Assembly (NCBI RefSeq): GCF_018139485.1
Contig: NZ_JAGSNF010000003.1
Span: 186,001 to 250,000, forward strand
Length of the DNA stretch: 64,000 bases
Source: Phycicoccus avicenniae
GTDB lineage: Bacteria; Actinomycetota; Actinomycetes; Actinomycetales; Dermatophilaceae
Direction of reading: 5' to 3'
Below are positions 8,883 to 19,494 of the stretch, in pieces. Made by a program: the position numbers and the translations under genes. The notes below the pieces were generated by a model, which was not told the DNA's origin, did no database searches, and worked only from the letters and a program-made list of their open reading frames with translations. Every line of letters starts with the position of its first letter. The stretch's first letter is position 1.

Positions 8883-10300
8883 CGAGCCACATCGAAGAGC
8901 TCAACCCGGGTCTGAAGGACCTCGGCCGCTACGAGTACGGCTGGGCCGACAGCGACACCGCCGGCGCGTCCGCGCGGCGCGGCCTGTCCGAGGACGTCGT
9001 CACCGACATCTCGGACCGCAAGGCCGAGCCGCAGTGGATGAAGGACCTGCGGACGAAGTCGCTGCGGCTGTTCGGCAAGAAGCCGATGCCCAGCTGGGGG
9101 AGCGACCTCAGCGGGATCGACTTCCAGAACATCAAGTACTTCGTGAAGTCCACCGAGAAGCAGGCCACCTCGTGGGAGGACCTGCCCGAGGACATCAAGG
9201 CGACGTACGACAAGCTCGGCATCCCGGAGGCGGAGAAGCAGCGCCTCGTCGCGGGTGTCGCGGCGCAGTACGAGTCGGAGGTCGTCTACCACCAGATCCG
9301 CGAGGACCTGGAGGAGAAGGGCGTCATCTTCGTCGACACCGACACCGGTCTGCGCGAGCACGAGGACCTCTTCCGCGAGTACTTCGCGAGCGTCATCCCC
9401 GCCGGCGACAACAAGTTCGCCGCGCTCAACACGGCCGTGTGGTCCGGTGGCTCGTTCATCTACGTCCCGCCGGGCGTCCACGTCGACATCCCGCTCCAGG
9501 CCTACTTCCGGATCAACACCGAGAACATGGGTCAGTTCGAGCGGACGCTGATCATCGCCGACGAGGGCTCGTCCGTGCACTACGTCGAGGGCTGCACCGC
9601 GCCGATCTACAAGTCCGACAGCCTGCACAGCGCCGTCGTCGAGATCGTCGTGAAGAAGAACGCCCGCGTGCGCTACACGACGATCCAGAACTGGTCGAAC
9701 AACGTGTACAACCTCGTCACGAAGCGCGCCACCTGCGAGGAGGGCGCGACGATGGAGTGGATCGACGGCAACATCGGCTCCAAGGTGACGATGAAGTACC
9801 CGGCCGTCTTCCTCCTCGGCGAGCACGCCAAGGGCGAGACCCTGTCCATCGCCTTCGCCGGCGAGGGCCAGCACCAGGACGCCGGGTCGAAGATGGTCCA
9901 CGCGGCCCCGAACACCTCGTCCTCGATCGTCAGCAAGTCCGTCGCCCGCGGCGGGGGTCGCACGTCGTACCGCGGCCTCGTCCAGGTCATGGAGGGGGCG
10001 CACGGCTCGAAGAGCTCCGTCGTCTGCGACGCGCTGCTCGTCGACACGATCAGCCGGTCCGACACCTACCCGTACGTCGACATCCGCGAGGACGACGTCC
10101 AGATGGGCCACGAGGCCACGGTCTCGAAGGTGTCCGAGGACCAGATGTTCTACCTCATGTCCCGCGGTCTGTCCGAGGAGGAGGCGATGGCGATGATCGT
10201 GCGCGGCTTCGTCGAGCCCATCGCCAAGGAGCTCCCGATGGAGTACGCCCTCGAGCTGAACCGCCTCATCGAGCTGCAGATGGAAGGAGCGGTCGGCTGA
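8879..10300 (+). CDS. sufB: Fe-S cluster assembly scaffold protein SufB
   Basis: Core scaffold of the SufBCD complex on which Fe-S clusters are built. The 473-residue sequence contains [28 protein letters not shown] and the C-terminal [20 protein letters not shown] shared by SufB and SufD. No intein interrupts it, unlike the mycobacterial homologue. It overlaps sufR by ATGA, and sufD starts on its last base, indicating tight translational coupling. Confidence 0.97.
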   Translation: MTSHIEELNPGLKDLGRYEYGWADSDTAGASARRGLSEDVVTDISDRKAEPQWMKDLRTKSLRLFGKKPMPSWGSDLSGIDFQNIKYFVKSTEKQATSWEDLPEDIKATYDKLGIPEAEKQRLVAGVAAQYESEVVYHQIREDLEEKGVIFVDTDTGLREHEDLFREYFASVIPAGDNKFAALNTAVWSGGSFIYVPPGVHVDIPLQAYFRINTENMGQFERTLIIADEGSSVHYVEGCTAPIYKSDSLHSAVVEIVVKKNARVRYTTIQNWSNNVYNLVTKRATCEEGATMEWIDGNIGSKVTMKYPAVFLLGEHAKGETLSIAFAGEGQHQDAGSKMVHAAPNTSSSIVSKSVARGGGRTSYRGLVQVMEGAHGSKSSVVCDALLVDTISRSDTYPYVDIREDDVQMGHEATVSKVSEDQMFYLMSRGLSEEEAMAMIVRGFVEPIAKELPMEYALELNRLIELQMEGAVG

Positions 10301-11478
10301 TGAGCCTGCTGACCCAGACCCCCACCCAGGGGGAGCACACCCACAGCGCGGCGACGATGGTCCCCGACGCCTCCCGGGCCGAGCGGGTCTCCTCGTTCGA
10401 CGTCGCAGCCTTCGTGGTCCCCACCGGGCGCGAGGAGGAGTGGCGCTTCACGCCGGTCGACCGGCTCGGCACGTTCTTCCGGGACGAGGCCACCGGTGCC
10501 CACCTCGACTGGACCGAGACCCTGCCCGAGGGCGTCACGACGTCGACGATCTCCGTCGCCGACTGGCAGGCCCTCGGGGTCCCGACGCCGCAGGACCGTG
10601 CGGCGGCCGTCGCCGCCGCGCACAGCGGCGGGGTCGGCGTCGTCGACGTCCCGGCCGAGGCCGAGCTCACCGAGCCGGTCCGGATCCGGCTCACCGGCTC
10701 CGAGCAGGACCTCGTCCACGGGCACCTCCTCGTGCGGGTCGGCCGCTTCGCGAAGGCGACGGTCGTCCTCGAGCACACCGGGGTGGCCGACTACTCGGAG
10801 ATGCTCACCGTGCTCACCGGCGACGGTGCCGACGTCACCGTCGTGTCCGTCCAGGAGTGGGACGACCGCAGCCACCACCTCGCCCAGCACGACGTCGTCG
10901 TCGGTCGGGACGCCAGGGTCCGGCACATCGCCGTGACGCTCGGCGGCGGGGTCGTCCGGGTGAACACGAACGCGTCCTACGCCGGTCCCGGCGGGTCCTT
11001 CGAGGGCCTCGGGGTCTACTTCTCCGACGCCGGCCAGCACCTCGAGCACCGGCTCTTCGTCGACCACGAGGCGCCGCACTGCAGGAGCAACGTCGAGTAC
11101 AAGGGCGCCCTCCAGGGCGAGACCGCCCGGACCGTCTGGGTCGGTGACGTCCTCATCCGTGCCGCGGCCGAGGGCACCGACACCTACGAGCTGAACCGCA
11201 ACCTCATCCTCACCGACGGCGCCCGTGCCGACTCGGTGCCGAACCTCGAGATCGAGACCGGGGAGATCGAGGGTGCGGGCCACGCGTCCGCCACCGGTCG
11301 CTTCGACGACGAGCAGCTGTTCTACCTCATGGCGCGGGGGATCCGGGAGGACGAGGCCCGCCGCCTCGTCGTGCGCGGGTTCTTCGCCTCCGTCGTCGCC
11401 CGGATCGGCGTCCCCGAGGTGCAGGAGCACCTCATGGAGGCCATCGAGCGCGAGCTCGCCGGGGAGGCCGCCGCGTGA
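10300..11478 (+). CDS. sufD: Fe-S cluster assembly protein SufD
   Basis: SufD pairs with SufB and SufC; in characterised systems it is needed for iron entry. The 392-residue protein has the N-terminal EEEWRFTPVDRL motif, the central beta-helix and the C-terminal RGIREDEARRLVVRGFFA block homologous to SufB. ATG 10300 forms a TGATG junction with sufB. It is followed by a ferredoxin gene rather than directly by sufC. Confidence 0.95.
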   Translation: MSLLTQTPTQGEHTHSAATMVPDASRAERVSSFDVAAFVVPTGREEEWRFTPVDRLGTFFRDEATGAHLDWTETLPEGVTTSTISVADWQALGVPTPQDRAAAVAAAHSGGVGVVDVPAEAELTEPVRIRLTGSEQDLVHGHLLVRVGRFAKATVVLEHTGVADYSEMLTVLTGDGADVTVVSVQEWDDRSHHLAQHDVVVGRDARVRHIAVTLGGGVVRVNTNASYAGPGGSFEGLGVYFSDAGQHLEHRLFVDHEAPHCRSNVEYKGALQGETARTVWVGDVLIRAAAEGTDTYELNRNLILTDGARADSVPNLEIETGEIEGAGHASATGRFDDEQLFYLMARGIREDEARRLVVRGFFASVVARIGVPEVQEHLMEAIERELAGEAAA

Positions 11479-11816
11479 GCGAGCAGCTGACCGAGCAGGG
11501 CTTCGTCCGGGTCTGCCGGCTCGACGAGCTCCCCGCGACGGGGGCCGCCGCGGCCGACATCCACGGCCGCCGGGTGGCGCTGGTGCGGACCGAGGACGGC
11601 GGCGTGCACTGCGTCGACGACACGTGCACGCACGCGAACGTCTCGCTGTCCGAGGGCGAGCTCGACGGCTGCACCCTCGAGTGCTGGCTGCACGGCTCCC
11701 GCTTCGACCTGCTCACCGGCGAGCCCTCCGGGCCGCCGGCCACCGTCCCGATCGTCGTCCACACCGTCCGAACCGAGGGTGACGAGGTCTTCGTCGCCCT
11801 CTCCGAGGAGAGCTGA
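11475..11816 (+). CDS. Rieske-type ferredoxin of the suf operon
   Basis: Small 113-residue [2Fe-2S] Rieske protein: ligands Cys51-x-His53 (CTHA) and Cys70-x2-His73 (CWLH). It lacks a signal peptide or membrane helix, so it is a soluble ferredoxin like the ferredoxin components of non-heme iron dioxygenases. GTG 11475 overlaps the sufD stop as GTGA. No oxygenase is nearby; its place between sufD and sufC suggests electron supply or a quality-control role in cluster assembly, which is inferred. The mycobacterial suf operon lacks this gene. Confidence 0.9.
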   Translation: MSEQLTEQGFVRVCRLDELPATGAAAADIHGRRVALVRTEDGGVHCVDDTCTHANVSLSEGELDGCTLECWLHGSRFDLLTGEPSGPPATVPIVVHTVRTEGDEVFVALSEES

Positions 11817-11821
11817 GCTTC

Positions 11822-13880
<2,059 letters not shown>

Positions 13881-13881
<1 letters not shown>

Positions 13882-14327
13882 TGGACCTCTACCAGGAGCT
13901 CATCCTCGACCACTACAAGAACCCGGTGCGCGCCGGGCTTCGCGACCCCTTCGAGGGTCAGTCGCACCAGGTGAACCCGACGTGCGGCGACGAGGTGACC
14001 CTCCGCGTGCACCTCGTCGGCACCGGTGCGGACGCCGTCGTCGAGGACGTCTCGTACGACTCGATGGGCTGCTCGATCAGCGTCGCCTCCGCCTCGATCC
14101 TCGCCGAGGAGGTCACCGGAGGGACCGTGTCCCACGCCCGGGAGACCTACGAGGCGATGCGCGCCATGCTCACGAGCAAGGGGGAGGACCCCGGCGACGA
14201 GGAGGCGATCGGCGACGGCGTCGCCCTCGCCGGCGTCGCGAAGTACCCCGCCCGGGTGAAGTGCGCCCTGCTGTCGTGGGCCGCCTTCACCGACGCCCTG
14301 TACCAGGCCGAAGGAGCACAGAAGTGA
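13881..14327 (+). CDS. sufU: SufU, zinc-dependent sulfur-transfer protein
   Basis: Accepts persulfide sulfur from SufS. The 148-residue protein keeps the zinc ligands Cys35, Asp37, Cys64 and Cys128 (NPTCGDEV, SMGCSIS, VKCALLSW) and the GDGVALAGVAKYPARVKC region found in SufU but not IscU. It starts on the last base of sufS and ends within the sufT start, so supply of both proteins is coupled. Confidence 0.95.
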
Positions 14328-14650
14328 CCGACACCGCCACCCCCGCCAACGTCGCGGACGTCGAGGAGGCCCTGCGCGACGTCGTCGACCCCGAGCTCGG
14401 GATCAACGTCGTCGACCTCGGCCTCCTGTACGGCGTCACCGTCGACCCGCAGAACCACGCCGTCATCGACATGACGCTGACGTCCGCGGCCTGCCCGCTC
14501 ACCGACGTCATCGAGGACCAGGTGCAGCAGACGCTCGAGGGCGTCGTCGCCTCGCACCGGATCAACTGGGTCTGGATGCCGCCGTGGGGTCCGGACAAGA
14601 TCACCGACGACGGCCGCGAGCAGCTGCGCGCGCTGGGCTTCAACATCTGA
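14324..14650 (+). CDS. sufT: SufT, MIP18/DUF59 Fe-S maturation protein
   Basis: 108-residue DUF59 protein involved in maturation of Fe-S proteins. The family core DPELGINVVDLGLLYG and the SAACPLTD cysteine motif are intact. GTG 14324 overlaps the sufU stop as GTGA. It is the last gene of the recognised suf set; the next gene follows after only four bases. Confidence 0.93.
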   Translation: MTDTATPANVADVEEALRDVVDPELGINVVDLGLLYGVTVDPQNHAVIDMTLTSAACPLTDVIEDQVQQTLEGVVASHRINWVWMPPWGPDKITDDGREQLRALGFNI

Positions 14651-14654
14651 GCGG

Positions 14655-15176
14655 GTGCCCACCCGCGTCGTCGAGGTCGCGCCCGCCCGGTACCCCCGCT
14701 GGCGGGCGCGCTTCGACGAGAACAACCCCGACGGGCCGCAGCGCGTCGCCGGGGTCGAGGAGTTCGACCACGACCCGCTGGCCCTCGTCCTCGTCCGCCG
14801 GGGCGGCTACGCCGTGGGCGTGGGGTCCTCCGGCGCGCTGAGCGCGCACAAGACGGGGACCCGGTACGTCCAGTCCCGCACGGCGGCCGGTGGCTGGAGC
14901 CAGCAGCGGTTCGCCCGGCGCCGCGGCAACCAGGCCGACGAGCTCGTCGGTGCCGTGACCGAGCACGCCGTCCGGCTGCTGCGGGGGAGCGGGGCGCGCG
15001 GCGTCGTCCTCGGCGGCGACCGGTCGCTCGCCGAGGCGGTGCTCGACGACGACCGCCTCGCGGGGCTGCGGGACCTGCCGCGGCGCGAGCTGTTCGACCT
15101 GCCCGACCCGCGGCTCGCCGTCCTCGAGACGGCCTACGAGCGCGCCCGCGCCGTCCGCGTCACGATCGAGGAGTAG
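14655..15176 (+). CDS. acVLRF1 family peptidyl-tRNA hydrolase (Vms1/RF1-like)
   Basis: Member of the actinobacterial VLRF1 group, release-factor-like hydrolases predicted to free stalled peptides from tRNA. The diagnostic block is KTGTRYVQSRTAAGGWSQQR, continuing FARRRGNQ at about residues 66-93, with a later GVVLGGDRSLAEAVL segment. At 173 aa it seems to lack part of the longer N-terminal region seen in relatives. GTG 14655 starts four bases after sufT, so it is very likely cotranscribed with Fe-S assembly. Family assignment is from memory of the motif. Confidence 0.75.
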   Translation: MPTRVVEVAPARYPRWRARFDENNPDGPQRVAGVEEFDHDPLALVLVRRGGYAVGVGSSGALSAHKTGTRYVQSRTAAGGWSQQRFARRRGNQADELVGAVTEHAVRLLRGSGARGVVLGGDRSLAEAVLDDDRLAGLRDLPRRELFDLPDPRLAVLETAYERARAVRVTIEE

Positions 15177-15195
15177 CCCGGGCCGCGTCCGTCGC

Positions 15196-15474
15196 TCAGC
15201 GGCCGTTGGAGTTGCCACCGGTGTGCCGGAGGTGGACGTAGGTCTCGCGGTCCTCGTCGGCCGCCGAGCGTGTCGCGTGCGGCCCGTCACCGCGCCGCAG
15301 CCAGCGCAGGCCCGGCACGGAGAGCACCACCATGACGACGACGAACCCGACGCCGATCAGCGTGGTCCCCAGGTCGCCGGTCACGATGCCGGCCGTGCCG
15401 AAGAGCACGGCGACGAGGGCCGTGCAGACGATCGCGACCCGCCGCGCGACGGGTCCCCCTCCGTGGTGCTTCAT
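15196..15474 (-). CDS. small two-helix membrane protein
   Basis: 92 residues with two hydrophobic segments (about 12-32 and 36-55) and a charged, His/Asn-containing C-terminus. I do not recognise a family. ATG 15474 has a good GAGGTGA ribosome site. The gene is convergent with the suf operon, with a 19-base gap. Confidence 0.65.
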   Translation of the reverse strand: MKHHGGGPVARRVAIVCTALVAVLFGTAGIVTGDLGTTLIGVGFVVVMVVLSVPGLRWLRRGDGPHATRSAADEDRETYVHLRHTGGNSNGR

Positions 15475-15493
15475 CCCAGATCACCTCACGACT

Positions 15494-15499
15494 ACCGTA
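15494..15499 (-). promoter_or_regulatory. probable -10 of the small membrane protein gene
   Basis: TACGGT on the minus strand, 19 bases before ATG 15474, leaving a short leader that holds the ribosome site. Confidence 0.4.
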
Positions 15500-15518
15500 G
15501 GTCGCGACGGCGCCGATG

Positions 15519-15872
15519 TCACCCGTGGTGCTGCGCCACGTTGACGACCGTGCCGTCGGGGGTGCGGAGGAAGAACCGTCGCACGCCCCACCCCTCCGTG
15601 CCGAGCGGGTGGACGATCTCCGCCCCGGCCGCGACGGCCTCGGCATGGGCGGCGTCGACGTCGTCGACCTTCACCGTGAGGGCGGAGTCCTCCGGTGCCG
15701 TCGCGTCCCGGGTCACGAGCTGGACGTGCGCACCCGACGTCGGGCAGGTGAGGCGGGTGACCCAGCCGAGGTCGAACTCCACGACGGAGAAGCCGAGCAC
15801 CTCGGTCCAGAAGGTCCGGGCCCGCTCGACGTCGTCGACCGAGATGTTCGGCGTGACGCCCATGACCCGCAC
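15519..15872 (-). CDS. VOC (glyoxalase/bleomycin-resistance) superfamily protein
   Basis: 117-residue protein with the paired beta-alpha-beta-beta-beta fold: VTPNISVDDVERARTFWTEVLGF at the start and RRFFLRTPDGTVVNVAQH at the end. VOC proteins bind a metal and may be isomerases, dioxygenases or binding proteins; the substrate cannot be told. GTG 15872 is chosen because GAGGAGG lies 5 bases upstream. It lies between two unrelated minus-strand genes. Confidence 0.82.
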   Translation of the reverse strand: MRVMGVTPNISVDDVERARTFWTEVLGFSVVEFDLGWVTRLTCPTSGAHVQLVTRDATAPEDSALTVKVDDVDAAHAEAVAAGAEIVHPLGTEGWGVRRFFLRTPDGTVVNVAQHHG

Positions 15873-15938
15873 GGCGTCCTCCTCTCGTCGGGCCTTCGAT
15901 CCTGTGCCCGGGGCGTCCGGAAGTCCAGCGGGAGGCGG

Positions 15939-16854
15939 TCAGCCGGAGACCGAGTCGACGGCGAAGGTGTCGCAGCGCCCGAGGTCCCCGGTCTCGTAGC
16001 CGTCGAGGAACCAGCGCTGCCGGGACGCGGCCGACCCGTGCGTCCACGACTCCGGGTCGACGCGGCCGGTCGCGGCCTCCTGGATCCGGTCGTCACCGAC
16101 GGCGGCGGCCGCGGACAGGGCCGAGTCGACGTCCTCGCGGGTCAGCGGCTCGAGGAAGGCGACCCCGGTGTCCTCGTCGGTCACCTCGCTCGCGTGGTGC
16201 GCCCACACCCCGGCGAGGCAGTCGGCCATGAGCTCGACACGCACGGCACCGGAGTCCGCGCCCTGCCGGTCCTCCTGGGCGCGGCCGAGCAGCCCCAGCT
16301 GGTCCTGGAGTGCGTGGCCGTACTCGTGGGCGACGACGTACTCCTGGGCGAGGGCGCCGTCGTCGGCCCCGAAGCGGTCGGTGAGGACGGCGAAGAAGTC
16401 GGCGTCGACGTACACGAGCCGGTCCGACGGGCAGTAGAAGGGGCCGACGCTGTTGCTCGCCGTCCCGCAGGCCGACGGTGTCGACCCGGCGTAGAGCACC
16501 GTCTGCGTCGGCTGCCACTCCCGGTCGAGGGCCCGGGGCAGCTCGTCCTCCCAGAACGCCTGGACCGAGTTCACCGTCCCGATGACCCGGCACTCGACGT
16601 CGGCGTCGGCATCCGCGCCGGTCCGGCACCGCTCGAAGGCGTCCTCGTCGGTCCCACCCGCGGCCTCCACCTGGCCCGGGTCGTACGCGCCGCCGGTCCC
16701 GAGGATCGACGGGTCGACCCCGAGGACGACGAGCAGCACGGCGACGAGCAGGGCCCCCGACGCCCCCGCCGACGACGAGACCCCCGCGTCCGCCGCCCCG
16801 CCCACCGGAGCGCACCTGCGAGGTGTCGAGCGTGACGTCGTCGTTGAAGCTCAC
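15939..16854 (-). CDS. YpfJ-type neutral zinc metallopeptidase, apparent frameshift near N-terminus
   Basis: Membrane-anchored zinc peptidase family (YpfJ, PF04228). The catalytic part, from about 16785 down to 15939, contains VVAHEYGHALQDQLG and the later ELMADCLAGVWAH, plus a hydrophobic anchor ALLVAVLLVVLG. The family's N-terminus, SFNDDVTLDTSQVRS followed by a Gly-rich stretch, starts at GTG 16854 after a GGAGGT ribosome site but is in a different frame. One extra base in a run of G on the coding strand between about 16754 and 16785 would explain this. Alternatively a GTG at 16805 starts a shorter protein without a ribosome site. Confidence 0.8.
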
Positions 16855-16896
16855 GGGCCACCTCCGGGTCGGGACGGGCCCACGCCCGCCGGCCCT

Positions 16897-16902
16897 TAGA
16901 CT
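16897..16902 (+). promoter_or_regulatory. -10 of the ABC-F gene
   Basis: TAGACT, about 65 bases before GTG 16968. The leader contains GGAAGG next to the start. Confidence 0.5.
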
Positions 16903-16903
16903 A
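16898..16903 (-). promoter_or_regulatory. -10 of the ypfJ-like gene, overlapping the ABC-F -10
   Basis: TAGTCT on the minus strand. With TAGACT on the plus strand it forms TAGACTA (16897-16903), so the two divergent promoters share one -10 site. The leader to GTG 16854 is about 37 bases and has a ribosome site. Confidence 0.5.
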
Positions 16904-16967
16904 GGACCAGCGGAGCGGCTCGTGCCCACCCCGACCTCCGCATCCGACCCCGACCGGAAGGCCCCCC

Positions 16968-18566
16968 GTGATCACCGCTGCGTCCGTCGAGCTGCGTGCG
17001 GGCTCCCGCCTGCTCCTCGACGGGGCCTCCTTCCGCGTGGCGCCCGGCGACCGGATCGGTCTCGTCGGCCGCAACGGGGCCGGCAAGACGACGCTGACGA
17101 AGACGCTCGCCGGGGTCACCCAGCCCGCCGCCGGCACGATCACCCGGTCCGGCGAGGTGGGCTACCTCCCGCAGGACCCGCGCACGGGCGACCTCCACGT
17201 CTCCGCCCGGGACCGGGTCCTGTCCGCGCGGGGGCTCGACGCCATCGTGCGGGACCTCCGTGCGGCCGAGCATGCGATGGGGGCCGAGACGGGGGAGCGC
17301 CAGGAGAAGGCGATGCGCCAGTACGCCCGGCTCGACGGTGAGTTCACCGCGGCCGGCGGGTACGCGGCGGAGTCCGAGGCGGCCCGGATCGCCGCGGCGC
17401 TCGGCCTCGAGGAGCGGCTGCTCGACCAGGAGATCGGGACCCTGTCCGGTGGCCAGCGCCGCCGTGTCGAGCTGACCCGGATCCTCTTCTCGGGCGCCGA
17501 GACCCTGCTCCTCGACGAGCCGACGAACCACCTCGACGCCGACTCGGTCCTCTGGCTGCGTGACCACCTCAAGGGCTACGGCGGCGGCCTCGTCGTCATC
17601 AGCCACGACGTCGACCTCCTCGGTGTCGTCGTCAACAAGGTCTTCCACCTCGACGCGAACCGCGCGGAGCTCGACCAGTACAACCTCGGCTGGTCCGCGT
17701 ACCTCCAGCAGCGCGAGACCGACGAGCGGCGCCGCAAGCGCGAGCGCGCCAACGCCGAGAAGAAGGCGTCCGCGCTCATGGCCCAGGCCGACAAGATGCG
17801 GGCCAAGGCGACGAAGACGGTCGCGGCGCAGAACATGCAGCGCCGGGCCGAGCGGCTGCTCGGCGGGCTCGAGGCGGAGCGCGCGCAGGACAAGGTCGCG
17901 AACCTGCGCTTCCCGAAGCCGTCGCCGTGCGGCAAGACCCCGTTGCGTGCCTCCGGGCTGTCCCGCTCGTACGGCTCGGCGGAGGTGTTCACCGACGTCG
18001 ACCTCGCGATCGACCGCGGCTCGCGGGTCGTCGTCCTCGGCCTCAACGGCGCCGGGAAGACGACGCTGCTCCGGCTGCTCGCGGGCGTCGACGACCCGGA
18101 CACCGGCCAGGTCGAGCCGGGCCACGGGCTCAAGCTCGGCTACTACGCGCAGGAGCACGAGAACCTCGATGTCGGGCGGACCGTGCTCGAGAACATGAAG
18201 TCCGCCGCCCCGGACCTCGGCGAGACCGACGTCCGAAAGGTGCTCGGGTCCTTCCTCTTCTCCGGCGACGACGTCCACAAGCCGGCGGCCGTGCTCTCCG
18301 GCGGCGAGAAGACCCGCCTGTCGCTCGCCCTGCTCGTCGTGTCGTCGGCGAACGTCCTGCTCCTCGACGAGCCGACGAACAACCTCGACCCCGCCTCGCG
18401 CGAGGAGATCCTCGGGGCCCTGCGGACGTACGAGGGCGCCGTCGTCCTCGTGACGCACGACGAGGGCGCCGTCGACGCGCTGGAGCCGGAGCGGATCCTC
18501 CTGCTGCCCGACGGCGTCGAGGACCTCTACGGAGCCGACTACCGCGAGCTCGTCACCCTGGCCTGA
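16968..18566 (+). CDS. ABC-F family ATPase
   Basis: 532-residue protein with two ABC ATPase domains in tandem and no membrane domain: Walker A GRNGAGKTT near residue 37 and GLNGAGKTT near residue 350, with signatures LSGGQRRRVEL and LSGGEKTRLSL. The two halves are joined by a charged P-site tRNA interaction motif-like linker (RETDERRRKRERANAEKK). ABC-F proteins act on ribosomes, as translation factors or antibiotic-protection proteins. The subgroup is uncertain. GTG 16968 follows GGAAGG. Confidence 0.92.
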   Translation: MITAASVELRAGSRLLLDGASFRVAPGDRIGLVGRNGAGKTTLTKTLAGVTQPAAGTITRSGEVGYLPQDPRTGDLHVSARDRVLSARGLDAIVRDLRAAEHAMGAETGERQEKAMRQYARLDGEFTAAGGYAAESEAARIAAALGLEERLLDQEIGTLSGGQRRRVELTRILFSGAETLLLDEPTNHLDADSVLWLRDHLKGYGGGLVVISHDVDLLGVVVNKVFHLDANRAELDQYNLGWSAYLQQRETDERRRKRERANAEKKASALMAQADKMRAKATKTVAAQNMQRRAERLLGGLEAERAQDKVANLRFPKPSPCGKTPLRASGLSRSYGSAEVFTDVDLAIDRGSRVVVLGLNGAGKTTLLRLLAGVDDPDTGQVEPGHGLKLGYYAQEHENLDVGRTVLENMKSAAPDLGETDVRKVLGSFLFSGDDVHKPAAVLSGGEKTRLSLALLVVSSANVLLLDEPTNNLDPASREEILGALRTYEGAVVLVTHDEGAVDALEPERILLLPDGVEDLYGADYRELVTLA

Positions 18567-18577
18567 CCCTGGACGCA

Positions 18578-18601
18578 ATAGGTAACCATGTGGTTACCTA
18601 T
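18578..18601. promoter_or_regulatory. 24-bp perfect palindrome, probable ArsR operator
   Basis: Two 11-base arms (ATAGGTAACCA and its complement) flank TG. An outer ACGCA/TGCGT pair extends the symmetry after a single unmatched base. It lies between the ABC-F stop and the HTH coding start, where an autoregulatory ArsR dimer would bind. Confidence 0.6.
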
Positions 18602-18605
18602 CTGC

Positions 18606-19377
18606 GTGGACGTCTTCTCGGCCGTCGCCGACCCGGTCCGCCGCGACCTGCTGCGCACCCTCGCCCGGGGCAGCGCCCGGGTCGTGGACCTCGCGGCGCA
18701 GCACCCGGTGAGCCGCCCCGCGGTGAGCAAGCACCTGCGGGTCCTCACGGAGGCCGGTCTCGTCGAGGCCGATGTCCGGGGCAGGGAGCACCACTACCGG
18801 ATGCGGCCCGAGCCGCTCGCCGAGGTCCGCGCCCTGCTCGACGACCTCGTCCCCGTGGCCGCGTGTCCCCCGTCCCGGAGGCCGCCGCGAGCAGCGCGAC
18901 GGCGCCGACCTGCTCGTCCTCACCCGGACCTTCCACGCGCCGGCGGAGGACGTCTGGGCCGCGGTGACCGAGCCCGAGCGGCTGCAGCGGTGGGTCGGCA
19001 CGTGGGACGGCGACCCGACGACCGGCACGGTCGGCTTCCGGATGACCGCGGAGGGGGAGGACGTGGCGGCGGTGCCGACGACGATCCACGTCTGCGAGCC
19101 GCCGCGCCGGCTCGTCGTCAGCTGGCCGGACGACACGGCGGGGCGCCCCGAGTGGCACCTCGAGATCGACCTCGTCGAGGTCGGTGGGGTCACGACCATG
19201 ACCTTCGCACAACGCGTCGCCGACGCCGCGACCGGTCGCGACGTCGGACCCGGCTGGGAGTACTACCTCGACCGGCTCGCGGTCGCCCAGGACGGCGGCG
19301 CGGCGGACACGGTCGCCTGGGCGGACTACGAGGGCATGAGCGGCTACTACGCGGACCTCGTCGCCGACCTGCCCTGA
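18606..19377 (+). pseudogene. ArsR-SRPBCC (AHSA1-like) fusion regulator, apparent +1 frameshift
   Basis: The first part (frame of GTG 18606, MDVFSAVADPVRRDLLRTLA, then HPVSRPAVSKHLRVLTEAGL) is an ArsR winged helix ending near RPEPLAEVRALLDDLV. From about 18870 coding continues in the next frame with LLVLTRTFHAPAEDVWAAVT, EPERLQRWVGTWDGD, an SRPBCC/AHSA1 domain to TGA 19377. Such fusions are a known type. Removing one C from CCCCC at 18867-18871 would join them smoothly. The second part has no start codon of its own except an ATG inside the HTH. It could be a real mutation, a sequencing error or a programmed shift. An in-frame ATG at 18588 lies inside the operator. Confidence 0.7.
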
Positions 19378-19494
19378 GCACCGGACCCCGGCAGGACCTG
19401 ACCGACCGGGGGGTGACACCGGGCCGGGACGCGGGGAGCCTGGGGGTCGGCGCCGCGTGCGACGAGGCGGGCGGCACGACCCGGAGGTGACGCC

